64,000 bases of DNA. Source: Hirsutella rhossiliensis. Lineage: Eukaryota > Ascomycota > Sordariomycetes > Hypocreales > Ophiocordycipitaceae. The DNA lies in assembly GCF_020360975.1 (NCBI RefSeq), contig NW_025408667.1:2542001-2606000 (forward strand), in the 5' to 3' direction. Below, piece after piece: positions 14,001 to 25,400 of the stretch; the stretch's first letter is position 1, and each line of letters opens with the position of its first letter. A program made the translations under genes and the position numbers. The notes beneath the pieces were generated by a model. The model saw only the letters and a program-made list of their open reading frames with translations, did no database searches and was not told the origin of the DNA.

Positions 14001-14722
14001 AAATAAGGACTAATTCGCCTTATTAAGAACGCTTAACGATTATAAGTTATTTACTACCTAATACTTATATATATCGAGCGTAGGTAAAACGCTATCCTTA
14101 GTATCTACTTCTTAGATACTACGATAAAATAACTTAGAACTCTTTTCCTTTATATAATTCTAAATCTTCTAGATATAAGCTAAACGATTAACGGCGATAG
14201 ATATTTACGACTAAAGGTTCGTAAGCTATGCCTAAAGCTCTAATAAGGCTTCCCTAGCTTCCTCCTCTTTATAATATAGCCTATACTACTCCGCTAATAA
14301 TTTAGTTACTAAAAGAAATATATTAGCTACTATATATAGAAAGAATTAAAAGATACTTATAAGAAGAGGCTACTAAAATACTATTATAATAAGGATAACT
14401 ATTAATAATATAATTATTATAGCGCGAAGAATTTTCGGCTATTTAATAATTTATCTTCTTCGCTTTAAAGCATTAAGTATATAGTATATTAGTAGGATCT
14501 CTACTTAAATTAATATATTTAGTAAGAGTAGCGCGCTTAGAGGCTTTTTAAGAACGATTTTTTAATATATAACTAGATATACTATTAGTAGTATATCCTA
14601 AAAAGATAAAGAAATAAGGAATAATATACTTACGTATAACGCAATAAGGATATATTTATATACGGCGGCTAAGGTAGCTATAGTAGGTCTTATAGATAAG
14701 ACTAAAAGGAGGGGAGATATTA

Positions 14723-15191
14723 TATTACGACTACGGCTACTAGGCCGCTAACGGTCGACCGCGTTAAGCACGTAATACGGTCTAATAGATAAATAGTCGG
14801 CACGACTATTTAATAGATATAAGATTAAGGGGATCGTAGAGATCTAAGTAATCTAAGATTAATAGGATTATTATACTCTATACGATCTAACGTTAGGGAT
14901 TATAGCTAGGCCTATAATCTAAGGATAGTCTCTATAGGTATATATAGCTACCTACTTTTACTCCTTTAAATAGATAGCTCTCTAGCTTTTAATATTATAA
15001 TTATTACGATCTTTATTACGATCTTATCTCTAATTCCGATTACTTAATTACCTAGTTATAGTCTATAGTCTACGACCTCCGACTTATTACTAACGTAATA
15101 TACTTATTATTACTTAGACCACGCCCTATTATATCTGCTAATATAAACCCCTTAATAGGTTTATCCCTTAGGAATAACGCCGGTTATTATA
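14723..15191 (+). repeat. Gypsy-1 3' LTR
   Basis: 469 bp, matching 7304-7772. It is preceded by a polypurine tract and followed by the duplicated TTAAG. Confidence 0.93.
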
Positions 15192-15219
15192 TTAAGCCTC
15201 TCTTATACTTTATAGAAAT

Positions 15220-16570
15220 TCGCCTCTATTTTTACGTAAATAACGCGCTTCTAAGTAAGGAATATACCCTTATAGCTATATTCGACTTCGCTATCTAGGT
15301 CGAGGTTTAAATTAGCCGCTGCGGCGGCGCTTTACTTAGCGGCGCCTTATTCGACGGCTTCTTAAGCGAGAATAGCTTCGACCTCTAAAGGGATCTCTAT
15401 ATTAGTAGGTTTTTAGGGCTATCGGGATTTACTTTATCTCTTTAATATAACTAGATTCGAGCCCGAACGTTACTATTAACGTAGAATATATAGAGTTATT
15501 ATTATATAAGAGGGAAAATATAAAAAGAGCGTTTTTAAGGGTACCTTCTTTATCTATAATAACTATATTAAGCTCTTATATATTAATCGCCCTATAAAGC
15601 TCGTTATAAGACTTATAAAGTTACTAATATCCCTCTTCTTTCTCTATATTAATAAGGCTAAAAGCGAAGTTTACTAGAGATTTTTAGTTAGTAACCCTAG
15701 TAACCTAGAAAAGGAAGAGCTTAAAGCGGTTCGTCTTATATATATTATTAATACTAAGAACCTTAGGGAAACGTTTCTATATCTTCTAATACTATAGGTA
15801 GGTCTATAATACGCCTTAAATCTTATTTTTATTATATAGGTCGAATTTAATATAATAAGGAAGATCGCTAGCTTAAAGATACTATAAGAACGCTTATATA
15901 GCTATTATACCTCTAAGAGCGGTAAAACGGATCTTTTAGCGATCGTTATAGATATCTTAGATATAAAAGAATACTATAGAAGGCTCGGTCTTAGATAAAA
16001 TAGTCGATATCTCTCGAGCTAGTAGCGCTTTATATTAAGAGAGGTTCTACTTAAGAGCTTACTATATTACGGTCTATTAGCGATAAATATTATACGCTAA
16101 GGGATTAAGAGATAGCCTATAGTTATAGTAGCCCTTAATAACTTAAAAAGTCTACTACTAAGCTCCTTCCTCGTTATATAAGGCCGTTATAACGAGGTAA
16201 AAAGGGCAGTTAAGCTTCTAGGTAAACGGCTTATATAGCCCTATACTAGTAGAAGCCCGCCGCGGGCTATAATCGTATATAAAGATAACTTAGGTTATAA
16301 GGGAGATCCCGTTAATATCTCGCTTATATAAGCTTAACCGCTTAATAACGGTAGTACCGTTCTCGCGAAGGAAGCCCTAGACGAAGTTATACGCCTTATC
16401 GTAGGTTTCGAAGCTTAGAGACGGCGGCAAGGGCGGGATAGTATCTCCGCGTTCCTCGTTAGTATCGTAAGATTTATTATCGCCTTAAGGTAGCATAGGT
16501 GCATTAAGGAAGGAGAGAAGGGGGTCTATCGCGGCGGCGGCGATAGCTTTAAATTTAGTGTATATATATA
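15220..16570 (+). pseudogene. RIP-inactivated gene of unknown function
   Basis: From about 15540 to 16560 a single plus-strand frame stays protein-like for roughly 340 codons. The roughly 20 interruptions are all TAA or TAG, as expected from CAA, CAG and TGG after RIP. The 5' part (15220-15540) looks coding but needs a frame change. A segment near 16090-16160 reads GIKR*PIVIVALNNLKSLL, faintly like a nucleotide-binding loop, but the spacing is wrong for a Walker A motif and I do not assign it. RIP implies that the gene was repeated, so a transposon gene or a duplicated host gene are both possible. Confidence 0.55.
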
Positions 16571-16589
16571 GAATATAGGTAGGATCTTA

Positions 16590-17126
16590 TATATATGTGT
16601 GGTGTGTGTGTGTAGGCGGGCTCGGGCGCGGGCATTTGGGCGGTACCGCTACCTGCTATGCGGGCGCGGTATTAATAGGCGGGGCGGGCTGGCGTTGGTA
16701 CGTATCTAAAAATGGGGCGTTTGTACAAATAGAGATATGTGTATGTACAAATAGCAATACTCATTTGATATTCTGTCTTGCCGGCATTTGTGTGTGTCAT
16801 GGCGACGATAAAGGGCCTGTGGTACTGTGGGGCTATCAGTGCCAAGCCTCAGCAGCTTCGTAACGTGAGGTATTGGTGTGGGCTATTAGCTAGCTACATA
16901 CCCAGTTGCATTGCATATACGATATTGGCATTTTGGAGTCGAGTGTAACCTCGAGTGAGCATGCAACTTGCTCGTTAACTCTTGATATCGGGTCTGTTAA
17001 ACATGTAATCAATCACCAGTCCATATATGTACGGACTATATTATACCGAGTATGTATGTGTCGATGGACTGTTATTCTGGTACTCATGAGGTAGGGGCAG
17101 CACAAGAAGGGATAAAGATGCATGAT
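16590..17126. other. Unmutated flank of island 1, no gene recognised
   Basis: CA/TG content returns to normal at about 16590, starting with a short TG-rich run (TGTGTGGTGTGTGTGTG). Small open frames exist but show no coding features. The stretch contains the left arm of the inverted repeat that brackets the gene at 17350-18453. Confidence 0.5.
16664..16775 (+). repeat. Left arm of imperfect inverted repeat around the secreted-protein gene
   Basis: This stretch, with core TACGTATCTAAAAA at about 16699, aligns to the reverse complement of 18645-18750 over about 100 bp with many substitutions. Shared landmarks are GGCGGGCT, the TACGTATCTAAAAA core, CAAATAGA and AATACTC, in the same order and at similar spacing. 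Confidence 0.65.
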
Positions 17127-17169
17127 CTAGCTAGAAAGAATCGGCCACAGGGCCCTATTTATGCCGTAG

Positions 17170-17300
17170 TCAGAGGGGCCCTCAGGTGACTTACATAGGC
17201 ACCAAACTGGCCCCATACGTGAGGTCTTTATGGGTCCCCGATACATGGCCTCATAATGATCCTTCAGGTGGCCCTCCCTTGATCCTTCAGGTGACCTACT
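17170..17300. repeat. Short direct repeats downstream of the secreted-protein gene
   Basis: CYYTCAGGTGRC-type units occur near 17180, 17263 and 17287, two of them preceded by GAT. Their role is unknown; they lie in the presumed 3' region of the minus-strand gene. Confidence 0.4.
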
Positions 17301-17349
17301 AACAGCGGTGCCTATAATAGCCAACAGGATGTACATGCACGTCAACACT

Positions 17350-18453
17350 CTAAAAGGTCGGCTTGTCCAAAAAGACAATCTCCACCAGCTTCCTCTCCCT
17401 CTCGACCGACCTCCGCGGCCTCGGCATGGCGACGTCGAACATGGACAGGTCCGGCTGCGGCCCGGGCTTGGCATACCACGAGTCGCCGTTGGCGCCGTAG
17501 TACAGGCCGTCGCCGGGGTCGTACCACTCGCCGTTGTCGAGCCGGTACCAGCCGTCCTCCTTGAGTACCGCCTTGAGCGTCTTGCCGCCACCACCGCCAC
17601 TCTTATCGCTGCCCTCGCCCTCGTCGTCGTCGGGGATAAACTTCTCCGAGATGCGCACCATGCGCGTCACCGGCTTGCCCACCTGGTCGAGGATGGGCAT
17701 CTTGACCTTGCACGCCTCGTGCCGGTACGGCCGTAACCCCCGGCTGCCCAGGGGGCACGAGCGCGCCTGGTAGTCGCTGTACTGCTTGGGGAAGCGCGAC
17801 AGGTCGATGCGGCACACGTTCAGCTCGCTCCCGCCGCACACAATCAGCGGTTTGACGCGGCAGTTGCCCACCACCGACAGGTGGAACGTCCACGTCTCGA
17901 TGCGGCATTCGTAGCCCGACTTGCACGACGTGCGGATCGTCACCGCATCCGTCTTGTACGTGCCCGTCGTCCACGACCGCGAGTAGGCGGCCGAGATGCC
18001 GATGGACACGCCCTCACTCCCGCCCGCCAGCTGCGCCCCGACCTGCCACCCGCCCGTCGTGCTGTCGATGCTGGTCGTCGAGTGCTCCGACGTCATCTCC
18101 ATGTCGTCGTCGCCCGTGTTGGCCACGCTGCGCTCCTCAAACGACTTGTAGTAGACCGTCATATTGGGCTGGTACCTCGTTAGCCCGTACGGCCACGCCA
18201 CCTCGATCCGCCGCTTGAACTCGGTCGTCGCGCACGTCAGCGTCAGCGGCCACGCCGTCGACTCGAAGATCGAGCTGCTGTTGAGCGACGGCGGCTTGTC
18301 CCAGTCCATCTCGATGTCGCGCATCATCCGCGAGATGTAGCTCTTGACCGCCGCCTGTTGCAGTCGGACGTCACATGCCACGGGGGCGACGAATAATACT
18401 AATGACAACAGCAACATTACACTAGTCGTACTGCTCCTGCCAGCCTTTTTCAT
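17350..18453 (-). CDS. Predicted secreted cysteine-rich protein, function unknown
   Basis: 367 residues on the minus strand, uninterrupted, with normal base composition. Residues 1-27 form a signal peptide (basic start, a leucine/valine core at 13-23, then APVAC). Eight further cysteines (74, 177, 183, 198, 206, 214, 233, 248) suggest disulfides. Residues 121-190 are rich in alternating Ser/Thr and Gly with beta-strand character, loosely like the membrane-inserting region of aerolysin-type proteins; this is only a resemblance. Residues 286-290 are a glycine run. Residues 301-330 form a Trp/Tyr/Gly/Asp-rich segment with GWYRLDNGEWYDPG, reminiscent of wall-binding repeats. RPRR at 345-348 could be a protease site. 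A TATA-like TTTTATATATAT lies upstream of the ATG. No family is claimed. Confidence 0.8.
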   Translation of the reverse strand: MKKAGRSSTTSVMLLLSLVLFVAPVACDVRLQQAAVKSYISRMMRDIEMDWDKPPSLNSSSIFESTAWPLTLTCATTEFKRRIEVAWPYGLTRYQPNMTVYYKSFEERSVANTGDDDMEMTSEHSTTSIDSTTGGWQVGAQLAGGSEGVSIGISAAYSRSWTTGTYKTDAVTIRTSCKSGYECRIETWTFHLSVVGNCRVKPLIVCGGSELNVCRIDLSRFPKQYSDYQARSCPLGSRGLRPYRHEACKVKMPILDQVGKPVTRMVRISEKFIPDDDEGEGSDKSGGGGGKTLKAVLKEDGWYRLDNGEWYDPGDGLYYGANGDSWYAKPGPQPDLSMFDVAMPRPRRSVERERKLVEIVFLDKPTF

Positions 18454-18574
18454 CTTTTAATAATAAAATTCGATATATATAAAACAACAAACGCACTCTC
18501 TCTCTGTCCCTCTTCTCCCTCCTCCCTCAACCCCCCTCTATATATATGTATATACCCTACAACACCCAACCATA

Positions 18575-18632
18575 CATGCCCGCTTCAATCCAATATTGCC
18601 AGCTTCAATCCAACATTGCCCGCTTCCACTCA
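18575..18632 (+). repeat. Two-copy direct repeat of about 22 bp
   Basis: GCTTCAATCCAATATTGCC is followed by GCTTCAATCCAACATTGCC, then a partial GCTTCC. It lies between the gene start and the right inverted-repeat arm. Confidence 0.6.
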
Positions 18633-18644
18633 TCTCGGCGACAT

Positions 18645-18750
18645 AATAATCGAGTATTACTATTGGCATTCACACAAATATCTATTTGCACCCACATCCC
18701 TTTTTTAGATACGTACAGCCGCTAGCCCGCCCTAACACTTTGTACCGCAC
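18645..18750 (-). repeat. Right arm of imperfect inverted repeat around the secreted-protein gene
   Basis: Reverse complement partner of 16664-16775. Here the core reads AGATACGTACAGCC on the plus strand. Confidence 0.65.
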
Positions 18751-18899
18751 CTGGCCTGGCAAGTACCCGTACCTTCTAAATACCCTAACTGTCGGTAGGT
18801 CTCTACACAGGCCTGCGTGCAAATCGTAATGGTATGTGTAATCGTTGTTCTTGTTCTTCTCTACGGAGTAGGGAGGCAGAGGCTAGCGTGGAGATGAAG

Positions 18900-19079
18900 G
18901 GGCACGCGAGCCTCAGCCGCACACGTGACCCTAAAGGTCACGTACTAACCATGTGATCAAAGCTAGATACAAGCTTACCTTAGCAGTGCTCAGGCTATTT
19001 TAAGAGGAGTCTAACCGTTTTAGGTCAAAGTCACGTTACTTAGACTACTCCTCTAGTAAAAGGCCTAAGGACCCTATTA
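18900..19079. other. Unmutated spacer with a perfect 8-bp inverted repeat
   Basis: No gene is seen. ACGTGACC at 18923 and GGTCACGT at 18936 form a perfect short palindrome. This is the last normal-composition DNA before the pogo element. Confidence 0.45.
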
Positions 19080-19081
19080 TA

Positions 19082-19130
19082 AGGGATTTACCGGTGATCT
19101 GCCGGATCCCGTGACCCGCCGGACTTACAC
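19082..19130 (+). repeat. Pogo-1 left terminal inverted repeat (not RIP-mutated)
   Basis: It keeps the TG and CA bases (TGATCTGCC, GTGACCC, TTACAC) that are TA in the right copy. The shift to saturated RIP occurs just inside it, at about 19140. Confidence 0.9.
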
Positions 19131-19189
19131 GCCGCCACGAGCTCGATATTAATCTATAATAACTCTATAGCAACGGGGCTCGATTTTCC

Positions 19190-21223
19190 TAAATTTAAAA
19201 TAAGACGAAAATGCAATTATAATATATATATTATCCTATTTTATAGTCCTTAAGCTACTATAGTCGCTTGCTATTCCGCTACGGGCGTCCTAAGCTCCGA
19301 TATACTACTACTATCTCTTAATTACTCTTAATAGCTAGAGAAGGTCGTTAGGCACGAGCTATCTAGTCTAGCGGAATCCTTACCTTCTTTACTAACCTAT
19401 CCTTTAGCTGATTTAGCGGCTGCGATATTACTAGAAGCTCTAGGGTTAGTAAAAGAGCGATAACTATTTTATCTAGAGTCCCTAGACTCTTCTCTCGAGC
19501 TTTAGAAGGCACCCGCTAAGGCCGCGGCTTTTATTACGTACTTTCCTAGCTTAGACCTTTAAGATCGTCTTAAAGTTATCGACTAGCCGCTTTCTCTTAC
19601 TTCTTTACTTCTTTTTCCTATAATTTTTACTCCCTTTTCTCCGCTTACTACTTCTTTCTTTCTAACGCCTACTCTTTTTACTCCTTTGCCTTTTTTTATT
19701 ACTAAACCCTCTAGAATTCCCTCTAGATTACTTCCTCTTTCTTTTAGACCTCTATCGCTGCTTTCTTTACTTAAGCTTAAGCTACTTTTTATAGGCTAAA
19801 GACCTAAGTATAGTTAGGATCTATACGATTAAAGAGATAATCTTTTAAAGCTATACTATACTACCTATACTATTTCTTATAAATTATAGTCTTATAGAGT
19901 CCCTTATTCTTATATCTAAGTAGCTTAACCTTAGATTAAAGGCTTTTAAGAGTGCTCTTTAGCTTCTAAGTACTAACTTTAGTATTAGTAGTAGATTTAT
20001 CGACTACTTTATTAATAAGCCGTTATAATTCTTAAGCGGTAGGTTGCTATAATACTAAGGAGTCTTTTAAATCGCTGCCTATATTAGAATCGTTATATTC
20101 TTTCTTTATAATTTATAATAAGACGACTTTAGAGTTTAAAAGTAGGAGGCCGGTCTATATCTACCCGCTTATAATATTTTCTAAGGAGAAGGATGCCTTT
20201 AATACGTTCTAAAATAAGATCTAGAATTCGCGTTTAAATAGCCTAATAAGTCCTTATATTTTACTATCTACTAGATAAGATAATTTATATATACCGTTTA
20301 TAAGGGACTAAATAGAGATAAGTTTAAGGGCTAGAGCTAATAAGTAAAATAAGGGGGAAATACTATAACGATAATCCGATACTAGTTATACTACTTTAGA
20401 AAGTCTATATTAATATAGCTTATATAGCTATTAGTAATAAGAAGGCGATAATCGCGGCCGTTTCGCGCCTTTACCTTAGTAAACTAATTAAAAACGCCGA
20501 TAAGCTACTATTTTCTAAGCTCGTAGTTAATCTAGCCTATATCTAAGGTTATAAAGAAGGCTAATTAATACTCTAGGTTAAATTCTATAAGCTAAGCATC
20601 CTAAACTTATCCTAGCTTGCCTTAGTAAATAAGAAAAGGAGGTAGTAATATTATATCTTAATAAATATAAGCTATAAATATAATCTAGGATTAATTACTA
20701 TCTTACGATATACTAAGTAATTTACTATACTTTTTCTAATTAAAAGAGAATACTCTCTTAGTTCGGTTAATAATACTTAAGAGAAAGCCTTTTTCGTCTA
20801 TATTATATATATTATAAAGGGCGATATTATATTCCTTAATTTTTAAGCGTATCTTTTACTATTAGTAACGGAAATAAGATACTATATATTAACTTACTAG
20901 CTTAAAATAATCTTTATACCTTAAAGTACTATTAGCTCTCTTTCGCGCTATATTAAATCTATCGAACTAGGTATAACTAAGCTTATTACGATAGCGGTTA
21001 ATAAAGCTATATAGCTAGTTCTTTTTAACCTCTATTTTTACTATATTCTAAGCGAAGTTCTTAATTATAAATAGCGTAGGCGGGATACTATATAACGAAA
21101 GCTTATAAATATAAGTAATAAGATCTAGTTCCTACTATTTTAATAGTTAAGATTTATAGAGGGAGTTTATATTACGTCTTAATCGCTATTTACCTTAATA
21201 GTAACGGCGTAACGTAGTCTTAT
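19190..21223 (-). pseudogene. Pogo-1 transposase, main and C-terminal part, RIP-dead
   Basis: Minus strand. The DDE region near 20290-20410 reads INIDFLKQYNQYRIIVIVF and then QLQPLN, the LPPHS.LQPLD block of DDE_1 transposases. Near 20170-20260, after a frame change, it reads GLIRLFKREF and ENIISG, the next conserved block. The N-terminal DNA-binding HTH region lies around 21020-21200, with TTLRR at the gypsy junction. The C-terminal third (19250-19950) is a Lys/Arg/Glu/Gln-rich coil with FSLQKVAQAQVKKA (stop read as Q). It would have cut and pasted the element using the AGGGATTT termini. Confidence 0.85.
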
Positions 21224-21678
21224 TATAACGACCGGTATTATTCCTAAGGGATAAACCTATCGAGGGGTTTATATTAGTAGATATAATAGGGCGCGGTCTA
21301 AGTAATAATAAGTATATTACGTTAGTAATAAGTTAGAGGTCGTAGACTATAGACTATAACTAGGTAATTAAAATTAGAGATAGAATCGTAATAAAGATCT
21401 ATAATATATTAAAAGCTAGAGAGCTATCTATTTAAAGGAGTAAAAGTAGGTAGCTATATATACCTATAAAGACTATCCTTAGATTATAGGCCTAGCTATA
21501 ATCCCTAACGTTAGATCGTATAGAGCGTAGTAATCCTATTAATCCTAGATTACTTAGATCTCTACGATCCCCTCGATCTTATATCTATTAGATAGTCATG
21601 CCGACTATTTATCCGTTAAACCGTATTACGTGCTTAACGCGGTCAACCGTTAGCGGCCTAGTAGCTATAGTCGTAATA
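21224..21678 (-). repeat. Gypsy-2 3' LTR
   Basis: 455 bp, equal in length to 28630-29084. It matches the Gypsy-1 LTR, with about 14 bp less. Confidence 0.92.
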
Positions 21679-22449
21679 CGATATCTCCCCTCCTTTTAGT
21701 TTTATCTATAAGACCTACTATAGCTACCTTAGCCGCTATATATAAATATACCCTTATTACGTTATACGTAAGTATATCGTTCCTTATTTCTTTATCCTTT
21801 TAGGATATACTACTAATAGTATATCTAGTTATATACTAAAAATTTTTTCCTAAAAAGCCTTTAAGCGCGCTACTCTTACTAAATATATTAACTTAAGTAG
21901 AGATCCTACCGATATACCGTATACTTAATACTTTAAGGTAAAGAAGATAAATTATTAAATAGTTAAAAATTCTTCGCGCTATAATAATTATATTACTAGT
22001 AGTTATCCCTATTATAATAGTATTTTAGTAGCCTCTTTTTATAGGTATCTTTTAATTCTTTCTATATATAGTAGCTAATATATTTCTTTTAATAACTAAA
22101 TTATTAGTAGAGTAGTATAGGCTATATTCTAAAGAGGAGGAAGCTAGGAAAGCCTTATTAAAGCTTTAGGCATAGCTTACGAACCTTTAGTTATAAATAT
22201 CTATTACTATTAATTATTTAGCTTATATTTAGAAGATTTAGAATTATATAAAGGAAAAGAGTTCTAAGTTATTTCGTTATAGTATCTAAGAAGTAGATAC
22301 TAAAGATAGCGTTTTACCTATACTTAATATATATAAGTATTAGGTAGTAAATAACTTATAATCGTTAGGCGTTCTTAATAAGGCGAATTAGTCCTTATTT
22401 AGTATTAACGAGGAGTTTACGGATCTTAGTCCTTTAATCCCTCTTAAAC

Positions 22450-25400
22450 CTTTTAGTAAAATTATCGAAGTAAAGAGCTATAGTAGGTTAAGTGCTTAAG
22501 TAGTTCCTAGGTATTTTCCTCTAGTCTATATCCCTTCTACTTAATAAGGTATTCTTATTACTAACCTTATTTTCTTATATCTAGTATTTATTCTACTTTA
22601 TATTTTTAATTATCGTTAACTTTAATTTTTTCCTATAGTTTAGCGTTTTATAGCGCTAGTTTTAATAATAAGATATAAAATATTAAGTATATCTATATTA
22701 TTATTAATAGCGAAAGTTCGTAGTTAACTTTTAAAATAGTTTTCTTAACCTTAAATAGTCTAAATTTCTTAAAATCTAATTTATTACTTAGTTATTTTAT
22801 TTTAATATTTCGTTATATAAGGTAAACTATATCTCCCTCTTAAAAGATTAGTCCCTATAATCTTTTCCGATTATAGTAAGTAGATATTTATTCTTTAATA
22901 AATTAAAGTTCTTATTATATTTCTTTATATAATTTTTATAGCTAATCTACTTATAGTATTACTTATTCCGCTTATAGTCCTTATTAAGTAATATTAAATA
23001 CTTTTAGGTTATATTTATAATTAGCGTATACTAGTAAGAGCTTAGTTATTTCCGTAGCTAAGCTATTATAAGCTAGTTACGCTATTAGTAGCTATTTAAC
23101 TTAATCGTTTTATTCGTAGCTAATATAGTATTATAAATATTATTTAAGCGTTTAGTTAAGTCGTTCTATTTATCTATCTATTTATTAGTAATAAGCTATA
23201 TTAAGCTTATATTTCGTCCTTAATTATACTATAAGAGCTTACTAAAATTTAGCTATAAACGTACTTCCTTTATTAAAGATAATCTCGTTTAATAGTCTAT
23301 AATTACTAATAATTATTTATAGGAATATATATACTAGCTCTTTTATATTACTTACTTCTTTATATAGTAAAAAGTATCTATACTTCGTTAATCTATTAAT
23401 AATAACGAATATACTATCGTACTTAACGTTAGTTATAGGTTCTTTTAATAGTAATAGCTTTATAATATAGTTAAAAGCTATTAAATCCTATAGTTTCTCT
23501 AGTACTAGTAGCGGTTATAATTCTCTATATAGTTTATATCGTTTAGCTTTACTTTATATATAAAGTTTATATTTTTTAATAACTTATTATATTACTTCCT
23601 TAAGCTATAAGAAGTTATATTATCGTTTAATCTATTTTATTATTCTTTAGATTCCTTAATATCTATATATTAAATATTCGTATATATCTTATATAACTTT
23701 ATCTTATAACGCTAGTAGTATCTAGATTTTATTATTATATAATAGAATTTCTAAATATTCTATATTATATCCTTTTAATACTTTATATTCTTTTATCTAT
23801 TTTAGGATCTTTTAGTATATTAAGTCGTTAGGTTATACTTTAAATATTATATTTAGCTATCGTTATTAATAGTTTCCGTTTTTATTAATTTCTAGGAGCT
23901 ATTCTTTTACTATAGGTGCCCCTATATCGTAGTCGCTTTATTAACTAAGGGTATTAGCTCGACCGTTTTCTATTCCTTTTTTATAGATTATTTTATAGTC
24001 GAATTCTAATAAGTATTCGGCCTATTAAATCTATCGTTTATTTAACTATTATATCGTTATAAAATATAAGATATTCTTATAATCTATATAGACCTTAACT
24101 TTATATTTACTTTTAAGAAGGTAGTATCGAAATTCCTTAAAAGCTTAAATAATTATAAGGAATTCTATATTATAGATAGGGTAATTAAGTTCTACGCTAT
24201 ATAGCTTTTTTAAGTAGAATATAATTAGTTATAGTGTTCCTTTATTATCTTTCTATCCGATATATACTCCTAAAGTAAAGTTTAATATATTAGTTTTAAG
24301 TTCGATTTATTATTTTAAATTAAAGGTAGTTAAGACTAGTTCTTACGTAATTATAGTCTTAATATATTTAAAAGCTTCGTTAGCTTTATCGTGCTATATA
24401 AATTCTTTTTCCTTCTTTATTAAGTTATATAGTAGTACTACGATCTTTTTAAAATCTTTAATAAATCGTTAGTAGTAATTTATAAATCCTAGGAAACTTT
24501 ATACGTCCTTAACATTCTTTAGCGTTAGCTATTCTTTAACTAAGTTAATCTTATCTTATTATATTTATATCTCTCTTAGTAAGATTATATATCTAAGGAA
24601 GTCTACTTCCTATATATAGAACTTACTTTTCTTTAGTTTAACTAGTAACTTCGTATTTTAAAATATATAGAGTACCTTATAGACGTATTCTTTATATTCT
24701 TCTAAGGTATCTAAGAAGATTAAGATATTATCTAGGTATACTACTATAAAGATATCTAAGTATTTATATAGGATATTATTAATTATCTATTAAAAGGTAG
24801 CTAGTATATTTATAAGTCTAAATAGTATTACTAGATATTCGAATAGTCTAAATTTCATTTTAAAAGCTATTATCTATTTATATCCCTTTTTTATATATAT
24901 TAAGTTATAAGCGCCTTTAAGGTTAAGGGCTATAAACTATTTTTTACTATATAGTCGATCTTATAGTTCTAATATAAGTAGTAATAGTATTCGGTCTTTT
25001 ATTATAATATCGTTTAAGCGTCTATAGTTAATAACTAGTTATAGCTTACTATTTTTCTTTAGAATAAATATAACTAAGTAGCCTACTTTAGATATTAACG
25101 TTTATATATATCCTTTTTATAGATTCTTATTAAGATAGTTATATAGCGTTTATAGTTACTTTTCGTTTAAGTTATAGATCTTATAAAACGTCGGCGTTAT
25201 TCTATCCTTAAGATAAATTTTATAGTCCTATTAGCTATATTTAGGTAACCCTATCTTAAGTTCTTCCTTAAAGAGTTTATTATATTTCCGGTATTCTTAG
25301 GGGATATTCTTTATTTTATTTTATAGGCTTTATTCTTTCTTTTAAGAGCTAGTTTCTTTTAACTTAAGCTTTTTATTAATTTATTTAAGGTCTTTCCTTA

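Larger units (their letters stand above)
7304..15191 (+). mobile_element. Complete chromodomain Ty3/gypsy retrotransposon (Gypsy-1)
   Basis: It is bounded by two 469-bp LTRs and a perfect 5-bp target duplication, TTAAG at 7299-7303 and 15192-15196. LTR termini read TATTACG...TTATTATA, which are TG...CA ends after RIP. A purine tract (AAAAGGAGGGGAGATAT, 14706-14722) precedes the 3' LTR. The interior holds gag, protease, RT, RNase H, integrase and a chromodomain in the chromovirus order. It is heavily RIP-mutated and inactive. Confidence 0.95.

Noticed and set aside
16080..16170. Walker A-like segment in the unknown RIP-dead gene as evidence for a helicase
   Set aside because: Spacing between the hydrophobic strand and KS is one residue short and no downstream helicase motifs follow.
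17308..18183. Several open frames overlapping the secreted-protein gene on both strands
   Set aside because: GC-rich coding DNA produces shadow frames. Only the 367-codon minus frame has a signal peptide and sensible composition.
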